NCBI GenBank assembly: GCA_030849075.1
Contig: JASAOO010003490.1
Span: 1-64,000, forward strand
Length of the DNA stretch: 64,000 bases
Origin: Zelonia costaricensis
Taxonomy: Eukaryota > Euglenozoa > Kinetoplastea > Trypanosomatida > Trypanosomatidae
Direction of reading: 5' to 3'
Below the pieces are notes generated by a model. It worked only from the letters and a program-made list of their open reading frames with translations, had not been told where the DNA came from and searched no databases. The position numbers and the translations under genes were made by a program. How positions within the stretch are numbered: position 1 is the first letter of the stretch; every line of letters starts with the position of its first letter. Below, in pieces: positions 1-10,557 of the stretch.

Positions 1-1532
1 GGTGAATAAGCGAGAAAAGGGGGAGAAAAGGGCAAACACAAAGAGAGAAGGGGAACGCTGGACGTGCAGGGCTTGTGTTTGTCTTCGGTCCTTGCACTCT
101 GGGCACACACACACACGCACAGAGAGATAGGGAGGTGGTGAGGTAGGGAACTCAAGGCAGTCAGTGGAATGAGCCGACCTGCCAGAGGAGAAACAAGTAC
201 AATAAGGGAGGGGGACTCGATGCCGAAAGTGCTCAAGTACGTGAACACGGCGGGGGTGGGGGGTGGCAAGGCGACTGCGCGTGAGGAGAAGGGGTGAAAC
301 GGGGAAAAAGTGATGGGGCAGGGAGGCGAGTAAGCAGCTGACCTTGCGCACACACGCACACACGCACACACACACACGTCCACACGATTGGTCACGCGAG
401 AAGTAGCAAAGTGCACGGGGAAACCAGAAAAAAAAAAAGAAATCAAGGCAAGGCTAGAACGATGACAACAGGGAGGGGACAAAAAAGCGGCGAGATGGCG
501 ACAGTGATTTCTTGCCTAGCGGAAACGAACAAGAACACGAAGAAGAAGAGCCGTGGTGGGTGGTCTCGTTCCCGTCCCTCGTCGTTCGCTGCCCGTGAGG
601 GGGGGGGGGCGTTTAGGCTGCTTGGGTTTTGTGCTTGGGTGTGTGGGTGTTTTGTTTTGTGGTTGATTGGTTTTGTGTCCTCCACGCCTAAGGAGCCAAG
701 TTTGTGACGACGTCAACGCAGAGCCCGTTCGCGGCGTCAGGTGATAAGAAGGCAGAAATCAGAGGGGCGGGGTTGCTTGTGTGTCTGTGTGTGCCCACGG
801 CGGCTGTCTGTGGGGTACCACAAGCAAACGGCGGAAGGGAAGCGACAGAGGGGAAGAGAGAGAAGGTGAATTGGGGGAGAGGGAGGCGCCACACGTGCCG
901 GCTACGCACGCAGAAGAAGAAAGCGACGCGAGAGAAAAGGAAAGGGGGGAACACACTCGCGCAACTGCGCCTGCAAGCGCAGCCCGAATTCAGGAAAGAG
1001 AGAGAAATAGGAAAGATGGATGTCCTTAAGTTCTGTAAACTCTAGCCCAAACGCAGGGTTGCGTTCTTTGCTGGGAGTGTGGGGGGGGGTGCTCGTGCTA
1101 CTTCCTCCTGGCGCTGCGTTGTGCTCGAGTCTGAATCTATAAGCACGTGTGCCACTACTTGATCGTGTTGTGCCAGCGTTAGACAGCTTTTGCCGTAGCT
1201 CGTCAATGTCCGGTTTCTCGTGTGTGTTTTCTCTTCTCGGATGGAGAAGTTGTGACGCGCGGAGGGAGGGGGCAGTGGACTGGATGGCAGGTGAGTGGGA
1301 GAGGGGGGGAACCCGCAGCCGTCAGGCACACGCACACACACGCACGTACGCCCAGGAGAAACGGAGAAGGTCCAGTCAAGGCCGGGGGTGGGGGAAGAGG
1401 GTGGCAGAGGAACGCGGAGACGGGAAGGGGGACGCGAATGAGGCAGGGCGGTGACGCTGTCGCGAAGAAATAGCCTGGGGGAGATTTCGCGCCGAGATCG
1501 TGTGTGCTCGGGTGTACGTTAGGGGACGAGGT

Positions 1533-1599
1533 GGGGGGGGGGGGGGGGGGGCCAAGTNTGCACGGAGAACGGGTAGGTGTGGGGGTGGGGGGGGGGGGG
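1533..1599. repeat. Cluster of G-homopolymers
   Basis: A run of 19 G (1533-1551) and runs of 5 and 13 G (1581-1585, 1587-1599), with one ambiguous base at 1558. The region is quadruplex-prone on the plus strand; the run lengths and the N suggest base-calling is unreliable here. Confidence 0.8.
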
Positions 1600-3457
1600 T
1601 AAGCAACTTCACAAAAGCACACACACGCACACACGGACACAGACAGAGCACACACACAAGCCCACACGAGAAACACAAACCTTCACGGAGGCCCAGAGAG
1701 ATAGGAGGGGGGGAGGGCGAGAACGTGAGGGAGCAGCAGGCCGTGAAACGAGCGCGGAGGAACAGAGACAGGAACGCACCACGCAGGCGCAGACACGAAC
1801 ACACGCACTCACACGCGGGAAGTGGGGCGAGCTCACAGAACGTGGGAGAAGACGAAAAGGGAAGCACGCACAGGGGGAAGGTCGGACGGAGGAGGAGGGG
1901 GGCTGAGGGGGAGTGGGAGAGGGAGTGAGAGACGGGACGCACCAAGCGAACAACGGACACGGCAAAGGGAAAATGCGGCGACTCTGCGGCACTGCGAAAC
2001 GAGAGGGAGAGAGCGGGGAATACAGGAAGAGAAGACGGAGGGGGAGAGAGAGAAACCAAGAAAGGGGGGATCAAGTCACTTCGAAGCACGCAAAATGAAG
2101 TCGTCGAGAGGGAACGAAAGAAAAAAAGGAGAGCGAGAATGGATCACAAAACAAAAAAGAAGAAAACACACAAAAAAAAAAGACGCGAAGAACAAGGAAG
2201 GCGAGGTAGGGGGAGAAGCCACCGGCGAGCAGGAGACGAGTGGACGGGCAGCCGCGGGTGCCAGAAGGAGAAGGGGAGGAGGTGGAGGTGGTCACGAGGT
2301 CGAGCGGGCGAGTCAAGGATGGACAGAGAGGGAAGGGCCGGAGACGGAGGGGGGTGGACGAGAAGGAGCTGCTGGCAACGTCGACGAGAGCCCTGGAGTG
2401 TGCACGGCGACGAAGTGAGAACAAGAAGAAAGGGGGAACAGAAAGGGTTAGCTACTGCCGCTGCGTTGCCCGTGCGTGCGTGCCGTGTGAGTGTGGCTCT
2501 TTTCCTTTTTTTTAATTCCGGGGTGGGGAAGAAGCAGTAGCGTGTGAGTGTGGTGGGGAGAGAGAGGTCGGGGGAGGGGGGAGGGGGGGGCCTCGGGAGG
2601 GATGGGTTGCAGCAAGCGATGCGGTGGGCCTGCGGCTCGGTGGGAAAAGGAGGGAGAGAGGGGGCGGGGCTTGGGTGGCCACAGGGAGATGGGGAGACCA
2701 GATAATAATAAAAACGGAAGCTCCGACGTGACACGATCCAGCCTGCGGACTACACCAGCCTGTAACACGAGCAATACGAGCGAACAATCAAGAAGAAAAC
2801 AGAAGAGCTTGCAACGCAGAAAGAAGCGACGAAGGGAGGGGTGGAAGAGGCGGCAGAGCTGGAGACGGGCACACGAACAACTCGATGAGCGTGAAGCACG
2901 GGGGGAAAGAACACACGGGAACGCGCACGAGCGAGCGAGTGAGTGAGTGAGTGAGAGAGGAAAATGGGAAGAGCGGGGGCGCGATGTGGAGGATAACCGT
3001 CAGAGACAAGCTCGAGAGAGTCAGACAGATGGAATGAGCGGCGAGGGGGGGGGGAACTGGGAGGCGCGATTGGGGGAGAAAGGAAGTAAGTTGGGACGGA
3101 GTGATGCGGCTACCAGTGTGTGAACAGTGAAGTCTGCGAGGGAGCAGAGAGGGGAGGAGGGGGGAAAGTGTTTTAGCTTCCCTGTTTTCTCAACTGCAAT
3201 GGCGATGATAATGATGAGGATGATGGACGGGTTGTTGATTCTCTTCCACTTTTCTTTTTGTTCCAAGCGCCTGTGGTGATGAGTTTGCTACTACGTTGTG
3301 GTTTTTTGTTTTTTTTTGGGGGGGCGTTCCTCCGTGTGTGTGTGGTGTGGTGTTGCGGAGGGTGGACGGGTGGATGCAAGAAGGTGGCGCAGAGAGAGGC
3401 GTAAGCAGGTCTGTCCGTCTTTCGTGTTGATGTTCTTTGCTTGTTTGCTTGTTGGTG

Positions 3458-3481
3458 TGTGGGTGGGTGGGTGGGTGGGTG
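3458..3481. repeat. TGGG tetranucleotide repeat
   Basis: Six or so tandem TGGG/GGGT units on the plus strand, a sequence able to form a G-quadruplex. Confidence 0.75.
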
Positions 3482-4678
3482 TTGAGGTGACAAGGAGTAC
3501 AAGGGGCGGCGTGCTTTGTTGCTTTCTGCTCGTGGAGACTTTCGGTGGCGGGCAGTGCGTTGATGTTGTTGCCGTCGTTGAATGGCCAGATACGCAAAAG
3601 GGGGGGAGGGCGACAGGAGATGAAGAGACGTGAACGTGCAGTGGAGACAGGGGCACGGCATCAGCACCGTCGCCGCGGCAAGTCGAAGATGAGAGCGCGC
3701 GAGTGCTGTGGCCGGGGGGGGCGGTGGTGGTGTCTCTCCGACTGGTTGTGGTCCCCCCCCTCCAAGACAGCATGTGAGATATGCGGCGACGCCATCGGAG
3801 GGGGTCCACCGACCTCGATTTCCCTCCCGTCACACATAAACACAAAGGTACAGCGTCTCCGCACCGGTCGTCGCTGAACGTCAAACAGGAGCAACGTGAG
3901 CCTGCGGCGGCGCTCACCGCTCAAGTGTGAGGCATTCCCCAGAAGACGTGCGTTGCATGCAAGGTTCATTCTTTATGTTTCCTTTTTCCGTTTGTCCTGG
4001 TTGCTTACGAGATGGCACGCTCCGTCGTCGAGGGATGGGAGGGGGTGTGCGGGACGGCCGCGAGGGCTTCGCTGCCTTGCCGCCAAAGACCACGACAGCG
4101 AGCAGTGCAGCGCCGGTGCAGGAGGGAGGAAAGGGGACGGAAGGGCCAGGTCACGGCACCGGCATGCCTGCGCAGCGCCACTTGCCTCGCCTCCCAGACC
4201 TCCTCACCGCACGCGGGAACTTCAGTTTATACGTGCAGGAGGGAGGAGAAACAAAGGGAGGAGAGATTACACAAAAACACTCAAAGACCAAAACGCCTCC
4301 TCCTCCCCCCTCCCATGCACGCCTAACGAACCACACCGACACACCGGGGCACGCGCGTGCACAACATGCTGCCGCTCGCACTGCTGTGAGAAGGGGTACA
4401 AGGAGGAGGAGGAGGAGGAGTGGTGGGGGGCACACAAGAAGAAGCAGACTCGGCGGTGCCGCGCAGCGAGCGACTGCCCTCATGCGTTCCTCTTCCCCTC
4501 TCTCGCTGCTGTGTCCGAAGGGCACGTGACGAGCGCAAGCGAGGGCAAGTCTCAGAGTGGCACACTCTCACGTGCCAACTGCATCAACCCCCCCACCCCC
4601 CACTCCCACCCCCACGCCTTCACACGTTTTCTTCTTCTTCTTTTTGTAGAGCGCAGCGTACTTCGCGTGCAGGGCACC

Positions 4679-6496
4679 TCAGAACAGATCATCCCCGCTG
4701 TCGTAGCCGCTGTTGCCGCGGCGCCCGCCACGCCCCTTCCAGCCCGTGTTGCTGCGCGGTTGCTGCTGATGCGAGGAGCCAGTGGAAGAGTGCTGGTCCT
4801 GGCGGCTGTGTTGGTGGTGTGGATGGTGCGACGAATGGTCGTGGCTGCGCGACGCCGACGATGCGCCGCCCTGCTGCTCCCACTGCTGGTGCGGTGCGCG
4901 GCCGCCGCCGCCGCCGCCAGCGCTCGGGTACCGATCCCTGCTGTACGACGACGTCGGTGCCGGGGACGAAGGGCCGCTGTCGAAGCGGCGGCGCTGATGC
5001 TCATGGCGCTCGCCGCCCTCGTACCGGCTGTGCGTTTCGGCGTACCCCCCACCGCGCTGATCGCGGCGGTCGCGGTAGTTGTGGTTGCTGTTGTCGTCCC
5101 ACTCCCGCTCCCGGCGCTGGCCACCACGGTCGCGGTCGCGGTCGTTGCCGTACCGCGCGTACGGTGCAGAAGACGAGCCGCCGTAGCTACGCTGCTGCTG
5201 CTGCTGCTGCTGCTGTGGGTACCGCTGGTACGGGGGCTGCTGCTGCTGCGACGAGTACCCGTACGAGTTGTTGTGGCTGCCTTGATAGCCGCCCATCCCG
5301 AAGCCGCTCGAGGTGCCGCGATGCTCAGTGTCTGAGGCAGCGACTTGCTGCCGGCGTTCGAAGTTGTCGGGATTGACGCGTTCGCGCTGCCGGCAGTCGT
5401 GCACCGTGTGCCCGCGCACCCCGCAGAAGCAGCACGTCGCCACGACGGTCTGCGGCACCGCCGCCTCGCCGATGCCGTCCGACGAGGCGGACGACGCAGA
5501 CAACGCCACCAGTGCGTAGGACGAGGGGGTGACCGCGACAGAGCAGTCGAGGTGGCCCAGCCCGTTGCACGCCACGCACCGCACCGCCGACATGTCCGTC
5601 CCCGCCGTCGCCGCCCGCCACTCGGCCGCGGTGGGGTTGACCAAGAAAGGCGACGGGGTCTGGACGAAGCCGCAGCGGTGCGGGGTGCCGTACGGGCCGC
5701 GCTTCTGATGGCACGTGCGGCAGAGGATGTTGGGGCACGACGGCTTCTCGTGCCCGGGCATGCCGCAGCTCCAGCACACCTTCACCGGCGACGCGTGCCC
5801 GCCACCAGCGCCGGCGCCGCCACCCCCACCGCCACGCTCCCCGCCCTGGCCCTGGGCGGCGTCGTAGTAACGTGGGCGCCCACGTGGGGCGGTGGGCGCG
5901 GCAGACGGACCAGGCACCGCTGCGACCGCGGGCGTGATGTGTGGCACGCTCTCGAGCGAGTCCGCCTCGCTCTCTGGCGCATCGTCACTGTCGCTGATCG
6001 CCACCGCAGCAGCAGCAGTAGCAGCCGCCACAGAGCCGGGATTGCCGTCCTTTGGCGCAGCAGCAGCAGCGGCAGACGCGTCTGCGCCTTGCTGAGGCGA
6101 GGGCGATGCCCCTGCCGCGGGCCGCGAGGTGTCGTAGAAGGACACGGCAAAAAGTGTGCCGATGTCTGCCTCGCCCGCACCACCGGCGGCGGCGGCGGAC
6201 GCTGATGTGGCGTGGGGGTGGGTGCGGTGCGCGGACACGCTGGTGCTGCTCGCATCCATGATGACCGGTGGCGGTGGCGACGTGGTGCCTGTGGCCTCGT
6301 CGTGCCCAACGTTGCCGTTCCGCTCCGCGGCGGACTTGCAACGGAAGGCTGGCTTGCACACGCACACGTAGTCGATCACCTCCATGTCCGCGTTCATCAC
6401 CGGCTTCATCTCGCAAAACTCGCCTTTGCGCTGAGCGTTGTGCGCGCTGCACACCACGAGCCCGCGCGGCGCCGGAATAGGGGCACTAGACGCCAT
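4679..6496 (-). CDS. Zinc-knuckle (CCHC) protein with RG/Q-rich tail, probable RNA-binding protein
   Basis: Predicted protein of 605 residues. I start at the ATG at 6496 because the ~100 in-frame residues upstream are low-complexity, and a pyrimidine tract and AG lie just before this ATG. Residues about 15-53 hold a Cys/His cluster (CSAH...FC...CVCK...RCK) resembling the small Cys-rich modules seen in some kinetoplastid RNA-binding proteins. An Ala/Ser/Pro-rich linker follows. Zinc knuckles lie near residues 241-254 (CWSC-GH-C), 307-318 (CVAC-GH-C) and 356-369 (CFC-GH-C), with another Cys/His pair set after the first. Residues from about 380 are rich in Gly, Arg, Tyr, Gln and Asp, including an eight-Gln run and RGG/RDR stretches typical of RNA-binding disordered tails. 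The knuckles suggest single-stranded nucleic acid binding. Specific function is unknown; universal minicircle sequence binding proteins also carry CCHC knuckles, but this one is much larger. Confidence 0.85.
   Translation of the reverse strand: MASSAPIPAPRGLVVCSAHNAQRKGEFCEMKPVMNADMEVIDYVCVCKPAFRCKSAAERNGNVGHDEATGTTSPPPPVIMDASSTSVSAHRTHPHATSASAAAAGGAGEADIGTLFAVSFYDTSRPAAGASPSPQQGADASAAAAAAPKDGNPGSVAAATAAAAVAISDSDDAPESEADSLESVPHITPAVAAVPGPSAAPTAPRGRPRYYDAAQGQGGERGGGGGGAGAGGGHASPVKVCWSCGMPGHEKPSCPNILCRTCHQKRGPYGTPHRCGFVQTPSPFLVNPTAAEWRAATAGTDMSAVRCVACNGLGHLDCSVAVTPSSYALVALSASSASSDGIGEAAVPQTVVATCCFCGVRGHTVHDCRQRERVNPDNFERRQQVAASDTEHRGTSSGFGMGGYQGSHNNSYGYSSQQQQPPYQRYPQQQQQQQQRSYGGSSSAPYARYGNDRDRDRGGQRREREWDDNSNHNYRDRRDQRGGGYAETHSRYEGGERHEHQRRRFDSGPSSPAPTSSYSRDRYPSAGGGGGGRAPHQQWEQQGGASSASRSHDHSSHHPHHQHSRQDQHSSTGSSHQQQPRSNTGWKGRGGRRGNSGYDSGDDLF
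5192..5215 (-). repeat. CTG/CAG trinucleotide repeat in the zinc-knuckle gene
   Basis: Eight CAG codons in a row on the coding strand give a run of eight Gln in the disordered C-terminal region. It is likely to vary in length between strains. Confidence 0.85.
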
Positions 6497-7801
6497 GTCG
6501 ATCTCACCGCAGCTCGTCGCCGCAAAGGAAAAGAGGAAAAGGGGAAAAGCGGCAGCAGCGGCAGCAGATGGGGAAGGGGTGAGACGAAGCGGTGCGTGTA
6601 CGATGCCCTTCGTGTGCGTTGTGTGCTCGCTTTTTTTTTTCTTCTCGTTGTGCGCGCTTCTCTCCTGCTGCAGGGCCACGGACTTGTGGACTGTGGCGCT
6701 AAGAGTGTGCAGTTGAGGAGGAAGGACGAGGGTGGAGGCTGCCGGGAGCTGCGGCGGATGCGCAGTGGAAGCTGAGCGTGCCCACACACACACAAGAAAA
6801 AGAAAGGGAATGCGGAACAGGGAAGCGGCGGTGTGGTAAGTAAGTGAAGATGGACCAAGTCACCGGTGCCGGCATCGGGGCAGCATCTGACGTAGATCCT
6901 CCTCGCGTGCTGCTGCGCAACTGCGCACAAGGCACAGCAGCGCAGGACGTGAAGGGCAGCGACAGCTAAGAGAAGAGGCGCAAGCAGGCAGTTGTCTACG
7001 GCAGTCATCTTGCAGGACCCGTGCCCTATCGTTCACCTCGGCATGGCAGGTCAGAGCCTGCGCTCCGTGCGACGAACGCTGCGGTCTGTGCCTGCACGAC
7101 GCACGGCGCGGGACAAGCAGAGAAAGCGAAGGAGGCGTGCTCGTGTGCGCCTCTCCTCAAATGCCGTCACTTGCACGCCTCTATTTCGTGCGACTCGGAA
7201 GCCTCTTCTGCGTAGACTGCGCCGGGTGCGCTGCATGCCTTTTGCATTCGTGTTTTGGGGTTGCTCACCTCCGTTGCGTGCGTCGCCGTGCACTCCTCGT
7301 GGCGGGTGCGCCGGAAGGGAGGGAGAGGCCGCAAAAGGGAAGAGGGGAGGGGAACGAAGGAATGCCGCTCACGTCCTGATGCACTCGCAGCGCAACCGCA
7401 CACACGCGTAGGCTTGCGCGCAAGGACAGTCAGACACACACACACACACACACACATAAACAGAAGGAGGAGGAGCACAGGGGCGGGGAGGGCGCAGGAG
7501 AGGAAAGCAGAAAAAGAAGGAAGAGCTGAAAGCGCGGTTGCTGCGGTGCGACCGAGTGAGAAGGGAGGAGGCAACAGCGAGCTCGGGCTCAACCGACAGC
7601 CGCAGCAGCAGCACACAGCTCACACTCGCTTGATCCTCTGACCCTTCACGACTCACTAGACCTGCTGACCTTCGCTGAGAGGGCGGTGTCGTAGATGAGT
7701 CACCTCGTCACTTGGCAAAAGCACGCTCACACACACACACCTCCCCCCTCTCTCTCTCCCTCTTGCTTTTCTCTGCCCAGCAAGCCCTGTGCGACCTCGT
7801 G
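6497..7801. other. Spacer between MCCB and the zinc-knuckle gene
   Basis: About 1.3 kb with a CA microsatellite at 7433-7455 and no convincing gene. It should hold the MCCB 3' UTR and the zinc-knuckle leader. Confidence 0.6.
6513..6549 (-). promoter_or_regulatory. Predicted trans-splice acceptor for the zinc-knuckle gene
   Basis: On the minus strand a pyrimidine tract (6549-6524) is followed by an AG at 6514-6513, 17 bases before the ATG at 6496. This is the usual arrangement for spliced-leader addition and supports that start codon. Confidence 0.45.
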
Positions 7802-9880
7802 CTAGTTGTCCGCGGGCGGTGCAAGTCGCGCCACGCGCAGCGCCTCCGCCACGACCACGCGCGTGTCCTCTGGCGCAATCACGCCGTCGTCCCACAGCCG
7901 CGCCGTGCTGTAGTAGCACGACGCCTCCTGCTCGTACTTGCGCTTCACCTTGTCCTTGAAGGCGTTCACCTCGGCCTCTGGCGCGTCCTTGAGCTGCCGG
8001 TTCGTCAGCGCCAGCACCGTCGCCGCCTGCGTGCCGCCCATCACACCCACCCGCGCGTTGGGCCACATGAAAAGAAACCGCGGCTCGAAGGCGCGACCGC
8101 ACATGCCGTAGTTGCCAGCGCCGTAGCTGCCGCCAATCAGCACCGTGATCTTCGGCACCGGCGCCGTCGAGACCGCCGTCACCAGGCGGGCCCCGTTACG
8201 GGCGATGCCGCTCTCCTCGTACTTCTTGCCCACCATGAAGCCCGTGATGTTCTGCAGGAAGAGCAGCGGCACCTTGCGCTGGGTGCACAGCCGAATGAAG
8301 TGCGCCCCCTTCTGCGCCGACTCCGAGTACAGGATGCCGTTGTTCGAGATGATGCCCACCTCCATGCCCTCGATCCGCGCGAACCCGCACACGAGCGAGG
8401 TGCCGTACAGCTCCTTGAACTCGTCGAACCGGCTGCCGTCCACGATGCGGGCGATGATGGCACGCACGTCGAAGCTCTTCACGACGTCAGAGAGCATGTC
8501 CGGGATAAACCCACCGAGCTCCTTCGGGTCGTACAGCGGCGGCTCGGGCTTGATGTCGGTCGGGTTGCGCGCGTCGTTGAGCTCGCGCAGGTTCAGGTTC
8601 GCCACCGCGCGGCGGGCGAGGAAGAGGGCGTGCAGGTCGTCCGTGGCGTAGTGGTCCGTCACGCCGCTGATGCGGCAGTGCACGTCGGCGCCGCCGAGGT
8701 CCTGCGCGGTGACCACCTCGCCGGTCGCGGCGAAGACGAGCGGCGGGCCGCCGAGAAAGATGGTGCCGGTGCGCGCGACGATAATGCTCTCGTCCGCCAT
8801 GGCCGGGATGTAGGCGCCGCCGGCGGTGCAGCTGCCCATGACCACAGCGATCTGCGAGATGCCCTTGGCCGACATGTTCGCCTCGTTGAAGAAGATTCGC
8901 CCAAAGTGCTGCTCATCCGGAAAGACGCTATCCTGGCGCGCCAGGTTCGCGCCGCCGCTGTCTACGAGGTATATGCACGGCAGGTGGTTCTGCTGCGCGA
9001 TCTTCTGCGCCCGCAGGTGCTTCTTTACGGTGATGGGGTAGTACGTGCCTCCCTTCACCGTTGCGTCGTTGGCCACCAGCATGCACCGCACTCCATTCAC
9101 CACGCCGACGCCAGTCACCATGCCTCCGCTGTAGCACCGCTCGTACTCCTTCTTCTTGTCGTCCCAGTAGAGGTCCCAGCCGGCGAGCTGCGAGAGCTCC
9201 AGGAAGCGCGTGCCGGGGTCGATCAGCCGCTCGATGCGCTCGCGCGCCAGCAGCTTGCCGCGGCTGAGGTGCAACTTGCGCAGCCGGGCATCGGCTTCTA
9301 TGGCCGCCGTCGACATCCCCGCCCGCGCCGCCTCCTCGGCCGACACGACACCGCCGGCCTGCACAAAGCGCACACGGGCCTTGAGCTGCGTGACAAAGTC
9401 CTCCATGCGCGCCATGTTCTCCTGGAAAGTTGGGTTTGCCGGGTCGGCTGGAAAGCGGAGGATGTTGGGGGCGTGCGTGCTGGAACGCTCGTAGTCGATC
9501 GGGTGGTGGGCGTAGAGGCGGGCGTAGTCGATGGCCGGCGTTGCCTTGGCAGGGCGGGCCGGCGGTGTGGCGGCGGTCGTGGTGGCGGTGGCGGTGCCGG
9601 CCTGCGGGTCGGTGGCAGCAGTCGGCGTCGTTGCGGCGGTGGTTGCGGTGTCTGCCTCGGGCTGCGGGGTGCCGAGCGGCGGCGGGGGCTCGCTGGTGGA
9701 GCTCTCGAAGCACCGCGGGGACCACAGCGTGATGGAGGCTGCCGCGACGCCACCTCCAGCCACCGGCGACATGGGCGAGGTGGACGACGCCGACGAGGTC
9801 GCGAGGCGGCGCAGCAGACTCGTGCGTGCGGCGGGCGCACCTGCCCGGACCAGAGCCCGCAGAAGGGAGGTTCGAAACAT
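7802..9880 (-). CDS. MCCB: Methylcrotonyl-CoA carboxylase beta subunit (carboxyltransferase), mitochondrial
   Basis: Protein of 692 residues from the ATG at 9880. It matches the carboxyltransferase subunit of biotin-dependent 3-methylcrotonyl-CoA carboxylase, which moves CO2 from carboxybiotin to methylcrotonyl-CoA in leucine breakdown in the mitochondrial matrix. Diagnostic stretches include [34 protein letters not shown], the [16 protein letters not shown] oxyanion block and the final [13 protein letters not shown] block, all in family order. The N-terminus ([14 protein letters not shown], Arg/Ser/Ala-rich, no acids) looks like a mitochondrial presequence. A Thr/Ala/Pro-rich insert of about 80 residues follows before the conserved domain, making the protein roughly 130 residues longer than the human enzyme. 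An in-frame extension upstream to 9997 is ignored because it reads as low-complexity leader. The biotin-carrying alpha subunit is not in this window. Propionyl-CoA carboxylase beta is less likely because the C-terminal motifs are MCC-type. Confidence 0.95.
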   Translation of the reverse strand: MFRTSLLRALVRAGAPAARTSLLRRLATSSASSTSPMSPVAGGGVAAASITLWSPRCFESSTSEPPPPLGTPQPEADTATTAATTPTAATDPQAGTATATTTAATPPARPAKATPAIDYARLYAHHPIDYERSSTHAPNILRFPADPANPTFQENMARMEDFVTQLKARVRFVQAGGVVSAEEAARAGMSTAAIEADARLRKLHLSRGKLLARERIERLIDPGTRFLELSQLAGWDLYWDDKKKEYERCYSGGMVTGVGVVNGVRCMLVANDATVKGGTYYPITVKKHLRAQKIAQQNHLPCIYLVDSGGANLARQDSVFPDEQHFGRIFFNEANMSAKGISQIAVVMGSCTAGGAYIPAMADESIIVARTGTIFLGGPPLVFAATGEVVTAQDLGGADVHCRISGVTDHYATDDLHALFLARRAVANLNLRELNDARNPTDIKPEPPLYDPKELGGFIPDMLSDVVKSFDVRAIIARIVDGSRFDEFKELYGTSLVCGFARIEGMEVGIISNNGILYSESAQKGAHFIRLCTQRKVPLLFLQNITGFMVGKKYEESGIARNGARLVTAVSTAPVPKITVLIGGSYGAGNYGMCGRAFEPRFLFMWPNARVGVMGGTQAATVLALTNRQLKDAPEAEVNAFKDKVKRKYEQEASCYYSTARLWDDGVIAPEDTRVVVAEALRVARLAPPADN

Positions 9881-10014
9881 GACGCCTCCCCTGCACCCTT
9901 TTTCCGCCTCCGTCGACGAGATGGGGTTGGGGGGTGGGGGTATGGACGGAGGAGCCCAAGCTGATAAGCGTGTCGGTCCGGGAAGCAGCCTCCACACGCG
10001 TGTGTGTGTGTGTA

Positions 10015-10240
10015 TGTGTGTGCTTCAAGAAGTCGAAAGACAGTGCAGGGCTCGCGCGAGGTCGCTCGATCGCTGGAAGTGATCGATGATGCTGCCCGTG
10101 TGTGCGTTTGCGCGTGTGAGTGTGTGTGTGTGTGCGTGTTCTCTTCTCCTGCCGTCTCGCGCAGCACTCTCACGTGGGTGTGACAGCGACGGCGACGAGG
10201 AGGGAGAGAACGCCGGAGTGGGGGGTGAGGAGGGGGGGGG
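10015..10240. repeat. Direct repeat, left copy
   Basis: About 226 bases nearly identical to 10329-10557: same TG run, same CTTCAAGAAGTCGAAAGACAG block, same GT microsatellite, ending in a G-run. Seen differences are one substitution (CTCGATCG against CTCAATCG), microsatellite length and a small change in the TTCTC/ATTCTC region. It lies in the upstream spacer of the carboxylase gene. Confidence 0.9.
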
Positions 10241-10328
10241 NNNNNNNNNNNNNNNNNNNNNNNNNNNNNNNNNNNNNNNNNNNNNNNNNNNNNNNNNNNN
10301 NNNNNNNNNNNNNNNNNNNNNNNNNNNN
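10241..10328. other. Assembly gap (88 N)
   Basis: A run of 88 unknown bases. It lies exactly between two near-identical flanking copies (10015-10240 and 10329-10557), and the left copy ends in a G-run just before the gap, as does the right copy. The gap length is probably an estimate. Confidence 0.99.
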
Positions 10329-10557
10329 TGTGTGTGCTTCAAGAAGTCGAAAGACAGTGCAGGGCTCGCGCGAGGTCGCTCAATCGCTGGAAGTGATCGA
10401 TGATGCTGCCCGTGTGTGCGTTTGCGCGTGTGTGTGTGTGTGTGTGTGCGTGTATTCTCTTCTCCTGCCGTCTCGCGCAGCACTCTCACGTGGGTGTGAC
10501 AGCGACGGCGACGAGGAGGGAGAGAACGCCGGAGTGGGGGGTGAGGAGGGGGGGGGG
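10329..10557. repeat. Direct repeat, right copy
   Basis: Partner of 10015-10240, about 229 bases, separated from it by the assembly gap. The differences between copies are of allelic kind (a substitution plus microsatellite length). Confidence 0.9.

Larger units (their letters stand above)
1..4678. other. Spacer downstream of the zinc-knuckle gene, no gene seen
   Basis: The plus strand is strongly purine-rich over most of 1-3200, so the transcribed strand is pyrimidine-rich. CA repeats occur near 100 and 350, a GAGT repeat near 2930-2955, and G-runs near 1533-1599. Long open frames here translate to Ser/Pro/Leu/Arg low-complexity only. It presumably holds the zinc-knuckle 3' UTR and the 5' region of the next gene beyond the left edge. 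Confidence 0.6.

Noticed and set aside
1376..2089. 237-codon minus-strand frame near the left edge
   Set aside because: Pure Ser/Pro/Leu pyrimidine-tract translation crossing an ambiguous base.
7712..9964. 750-codon plus-strand open frame
   Set aside because: It is the antisense shadow of the carboxylase gene; high GC third positions keep the opposite strand open, and its translation is Arg/His/Val low-complexity.
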